This document shows positions 60,721 through 64,000 of a stretch of 64,000 bases of DNA, piece after piece. Within the stretch, counting starts at the first letter, position 1. Every line of letters starts with the position of its first letter. A program made the translations under genes and the position numbers. The notes below the pieces were generated by a model. That model was not told where the DNA came from. It was given only the letters and a program-made list of their open reading frames with translations, and did no database searches. Source of the DNA: Gentiana macrophylla. Its lineage: Eukaryota; Streptophyta; Magnoliopsida; Gentianales; Gentianaceae. Location: the NCBI GenBank assembly GCA_026214975.1, contig JAOBSW010001167.1, forward strand, positions 1-64,000, given 5' to 3'.

Positions 60721-62050
60721 AACTTTTGTTCGTCCCGGACAAAACAATCAAAACTATAGCTCAACTTTCATGCAATCCACATAGATCTCAACTCACGTAA
60801 CAAAGATACAACAACTATAGCAAACAATACCATCACGAGAGATAGATTCGGTGTATGTGTGACAAGCCCTTTTCATATTTAACAAGCCTTTCAAAGAAAT
60901 ATCCTCTCAAAAATCCAATGACTATCCTAGATATGGCGTAATAGCTCCACTCAAAGCCTTCCCACGCTTTTCGGTAGGATAATCCTACTGACATATCATG
61001 CGGTTCTCTTTGGGTATAAGATCCATGATAACAAAGACTTCACTTTATTTTTACTCATTATTTCCAAAATTTTCAAATTTGGCGCATATCGAGAATGAGC
61101 TATTACCCATCATAGTAGAATAGGATGTTTTAGTGATAACACCTACCTTACTCAAATCATAAGGTAGCTTCTCTTAGCTATGTCGTGAGCTTTTGGTCAT
61201 CATAGTGGTATAGGACATCGTGGTATACCCTACCTCACTCAAATCATAAACCGACTTTCCGACAAACACATTTATTAATAATTGATTACTTATTCATTCT
61301 TTTTCAAGACATAAGTTACATCTCACTTATCACATTCAACCTTTATGATATTCACGATTGCGGTCTAACTAAAGTGTTACTATCTTGATCTTACTAAGAT
61401 AAATCACTAAAACAATGAAAGGATATAGTTCAAAAATCTTGCTTCAATATCAAAGGCTCTCGTGAACGTGAAAAATGAATACTAGCTCCATGAAAGTAAA
61501 GACATGCTATAATTATCTCACTAAGTCACATACTATCATCGTTAGAAAACTACAACTAGCAAGCATTTAGTTTCAACCACATGCTCGAGATTCACAAAAA
61601 TTTAAATTTCGTGGAAATTTAACATTCACTCATATTTCAAAGGATATAGCATAAAAACATACCCAATTTACCCCCCCCACACTTAAATCACATTATGTCC
61701 TCGGAATGTGCAAAGAATAAAAGAAAAGAAAACTTATTTGGTTTCAAAGTGGTGTTTGTCGGATGAAAGTTGGCGGAGAGTCGGGGCGAACATGAATGTA
61801 CGCGACAACTCGAATAGACAACCTTTGGACATAAAAGCTTCTTGAACACTGCTCAAAAGTATACGCACACTCGACATACCATATAATCTCGGGGTACACG
61901 GGGTATATGAGCAACACATAACACAAAACACTTACAATGAATGTAGGAGGAATAACCATCAACACATAATCAACTAAAGTATTACTTCTAAAGCAATAAA
62001 ACAACCTAAAAAAAACACAAATAACTAGGTTGCCTCCTAGGAGCGCTCTT
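60721..62050 (-). other. Element 3 3' noncoding tract
   Basis: Non-coding. It includes the tandem motif GAGCTATTACCCATCATAG at about 61097 and GAGCTTTTGGTCATCATAG at 61187 with TACCTTACTCAAATCATAA and CTCACTCAAATCATAA downstream (90-bp spacing), and the second PPT-like box AAGTGTGGGGGGGG (61671-61684). Similar to 31521-34326 of element 2 without its nested LTR. Short open frames at 61734-62073 have no recognisable family. Confidence 0.65.
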
Positions 62051-63500
62051 TTAATGTCATTAGCTTGACACAATCCTCAAAGTCAACCCGGGTCGGGCCA
62101 CTTTGGTTTAAACGCGGCCACCTCATCAGCGAGAATCGGAGGAAAGACCGAGGTTTGACCACAACCGCCACAAGTCAAGTGCCTACCAAGTTCTTTAACT
62201 TGGCTCTCCAGACGACAACGACTTTCGTCTTCATCTCAACTTCTCTACATGTGGCACGGTAGGAATGAAAAGGTGCAGGAGTCGTGGTAGAAGCCTCTTT
62301 AAGATGAAGGGCAATAATGTCATCATCCGAAGCAAAGAAATCGGATGGAATCTCATCACAAATCAGCACATCAGGCACGTCCACCAACTTTTGAAAGTAT
62401 ATGACCTCAGGTACTTCATAAGGTTGGCCAAAATACTTTTTCAATCTATGACCGTTCACTTTAAAAGGTTGACCGCCGTACCCTTTCAAGGAAATCGCTC
62501 CTCCCGGATGAACCCGACAATTTCAAAGGGTCGGACCATACGGACTTAAGCTTGCCCGACAAGCGGATGCAATCACGGTGTTGTAAAGTAAGGCCATCTC
62601 CCTGCCTTGAAATCTACATCCTTTATTTTAGCATCATGGGCGCTTTGGTTCTTTCCTTGCTCGGTTTGGCATTCGTAGGCCTGAGTGCGAATTCATCGAG
62701 CTCATGCGATTGCGGCAATCTTTTTTCGCCACAGAGTTGGCTATCGAAGTTCAAAAATTTAATAGCCCGATAAGCTCGTGCTCGGCTCGGCCCGGTAGAT
62801 GGCATGCCTTGCCGTAAACCATTTGGAAAGGGTGTAGCGTACCCATAGGGGTCTTGAGCGCGATGCGATAAGCCCAGTCGTCGTCCAACCAGACTCAGTT
62901 GGTTCTATTCCGAATTCACCGTTTTCTCCAAAATCCGCTTTAGACTTACATTTGCTTACCTCGACTTGGCCCTTTGGTTTTGGGGTGGTATGGTGTACCA
63001 ATTCTATGCTTGACACCATATCTCTCAAGAATTTTATCGGTGGTGCATTACGACAATCACGAACCTTCATCATCGATAAGGGCTCAGGACGACCAAATCT
63101 AGTAAAGATATTCTTTTGCAAGAATTTCTTTACAACTTTGTGATCATTGGTTTGGGTGGCTATAGCCTCTACCCACTTGGAAACATAGTCAGCGAGACTA
63201 GGATATATTTATTACCGCCGCGATGATGGGAAAGGTCCCATGAAATCGATGCCCCACACGTCGAAGACTTCACATTTCAAGATAGGCCTCAAAGGCATCT
63301 CCATCCTATTCTTGAGCCTCCCTACTCTTTGACATCTATCACGGCCTTTGCAAAGGCCGGCGTCTTTGAGCGAGTAGGCCGGTAAAATCAGCTTGAAGGA
63401 TTTTACATAGCGATCTTTGGTGCTCCGTAGTGTCCACCAGGCGGGACCCACTATGACATTGCTCTAAGATATCAATTGTTCATGTTCGGAACACACCTTA
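62050..63500 (-). pseudogene. Element 3 integrase
   Basis: Minus strand. Core start [18 protein letters not shown] near 63225-63280. The segment with FGRPEPLSMMKVRDCRNAPP (the second-Asp region, shifted) is near 63040-63100. [14 protein letters not shown] is at 62715-62765, and the C-terminal GYGGQPFKVNGHRLKKYFG at 62430-62489 is followed by an acidic tail. Broken into at least five frames. Homologous block by block to 34841-36250 of element 2. Confidence 0.82.
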
Positions 63501-64000
63501 CGAGCAACCCGTCTTTGCGGACTTTAAACAAATGTGGATCCTCCCATACGAGATACTTCAAGTCGCGAAAAACTTTCTTCTTTTCACGATCGTCATATCT
63601 TTAAATGCCCGATCGCTAAGTAATTGGCGTAATCGGCATACCACGGACCTCACATTCTCTAGTCTCATTAATTGCTCGGTCGGAAAGTCAATGCCTATTT
63701 CCTTAGGATTTTCGTCACCCTCGTTCACTAGGCGAGATAAGTGGTCGACCACAACATTATCACTACCTTTCTTGTCCTTAATTTCAAGGTCAAATTCTGT
63801 AGTATCGAATCCATCGAGTAACCTTGGTTTAGCGTCTGCTTTGCCCGTAAGGTAGCGTAGTCTTTGCGTGATCTGTCCACACCATCACTTTGGACCCTAA
63901 AGATAACCACGAATTTGTCAATAGCAAAAGCATTGCCAAGAATTCTTTCTCGGTAGTGGCGTAATTGCATTGAGTTGGGTTCAAAGTTTGGCTCATATAA
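63501..64000 (-). pseudogene. Element 3 RNase H end and integrase linker
   Basis: Minus strand. MVDHLSRLVNEGDENPKEIG near 63690-63752 is the RNase H C-terminal signature and linker. Upstream, broken traces of the RNase H active-site domain (LGNAFAIDKFVVIF, RSRKDYATLR) reach the window edge. The frame is lost several times. Confidence 0.75.

Larger units (their letters stand above)
59128..64000 (-). mobile_element. Athila-like element 3, 3' part (runs off window)
   Basis: The 3' LTR at 59128-60705, PPT at 60706-60720, the roughly 1-kb noncoding tract with a second PPT-like box at 61671-61684, then integrase and RNase H in reverse order up to the window edge. Domain order and motifs match element 2. 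The LTR edge against satellite is degraded, and no TSD can be tested because the other end is outside. Confidence 0.88.

Noticed and set aside
1..64000. Cytosine deamination (C-to-T decay at methylated CHG) as cause of the CAG/CTG differences
   Set aside because: The changes are mostly CTG to TCG/CG/ACG, CAG to CG/CGA and dropped bases in CCCC or GGG, not CAG to TAG or CTG to TTG transitions.

Overview
This is a repeat-dominated plant nuclear window with no host gene. The mobile elements are plant-type LTR retrotransposons: Athila-like Ty3/gypsy elements with tRNA-Asp primer sites, and a SIRE-like Ty1/copia element with a tRNA-iMet primer site. They lie in and around a tandem satellite with monomers of about 183 and 170 bp. 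An angiosperm, probably a eudicot, fits, but the species cannot be named from sequence alone. The combination of nucleosome-sized satellite, higher-order repeats and Athila insertions resembles centromeric or pericentromeric DNA.

Layout. (1) 1-5272: tail of an Athila-type LTR fused to a 3'-truncated SIRE-like copia element on the minus strand (5' LTR 3873-5272). (2) Satellite blocks at 5273-11591, 13375-18434, 26404-29895, 43412-52155 and 58385-59127, about 24.4 kb and roughly 135-140 monomers, all in one orientation. (3) Insertions into the satellite: a solo LTR (11592-13374, TSD AACGG); Athila element 1 (18435-26403, TSD TGAAC), which lacks most of RNase H and all of integrase; and Athila element 2 (29896-43411, TSD GTCAT), which carries gag, protease, RT, RNase H and integrase and is itself interrupted by a second solo LTR (32318-34120, TSD CTCAT). 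(4) 52156-58384: a second copy of the region-1 LTR fragment plus copia unit. (5) 59128-64000: the 3' part of a third Athila-like element running off the window. All full elements and the copia units lie on the minus strand; the two solo LTRs lie on the plus strand.

Main observations. The core of the satellite monomer is recognisably homologous (about 78% by eye over about 90 positions) to the untranslated leader of the Athila elements that sit in the array, so satellite and retrotransposon share an origin. The satellite is organised in multi-kilobase higher-order copies that can be followed across the insertions, and the copia unit with its flanks is duplicated about 53 kb apart. Many differences between otherwise near-identical copies (paired LTRs of one element, the duplicated copia units, satellite blocks) fall on CAG/CTG and CCG/CGG trinucleotides and are not simple transitions. 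This looks like a systematic base-calling or consensus artefact at CHG-methylated sites and means many frameshifts here should not be trusted.

No tRNA, rRNA, CRISPR or host protein-coding gene could be supported.
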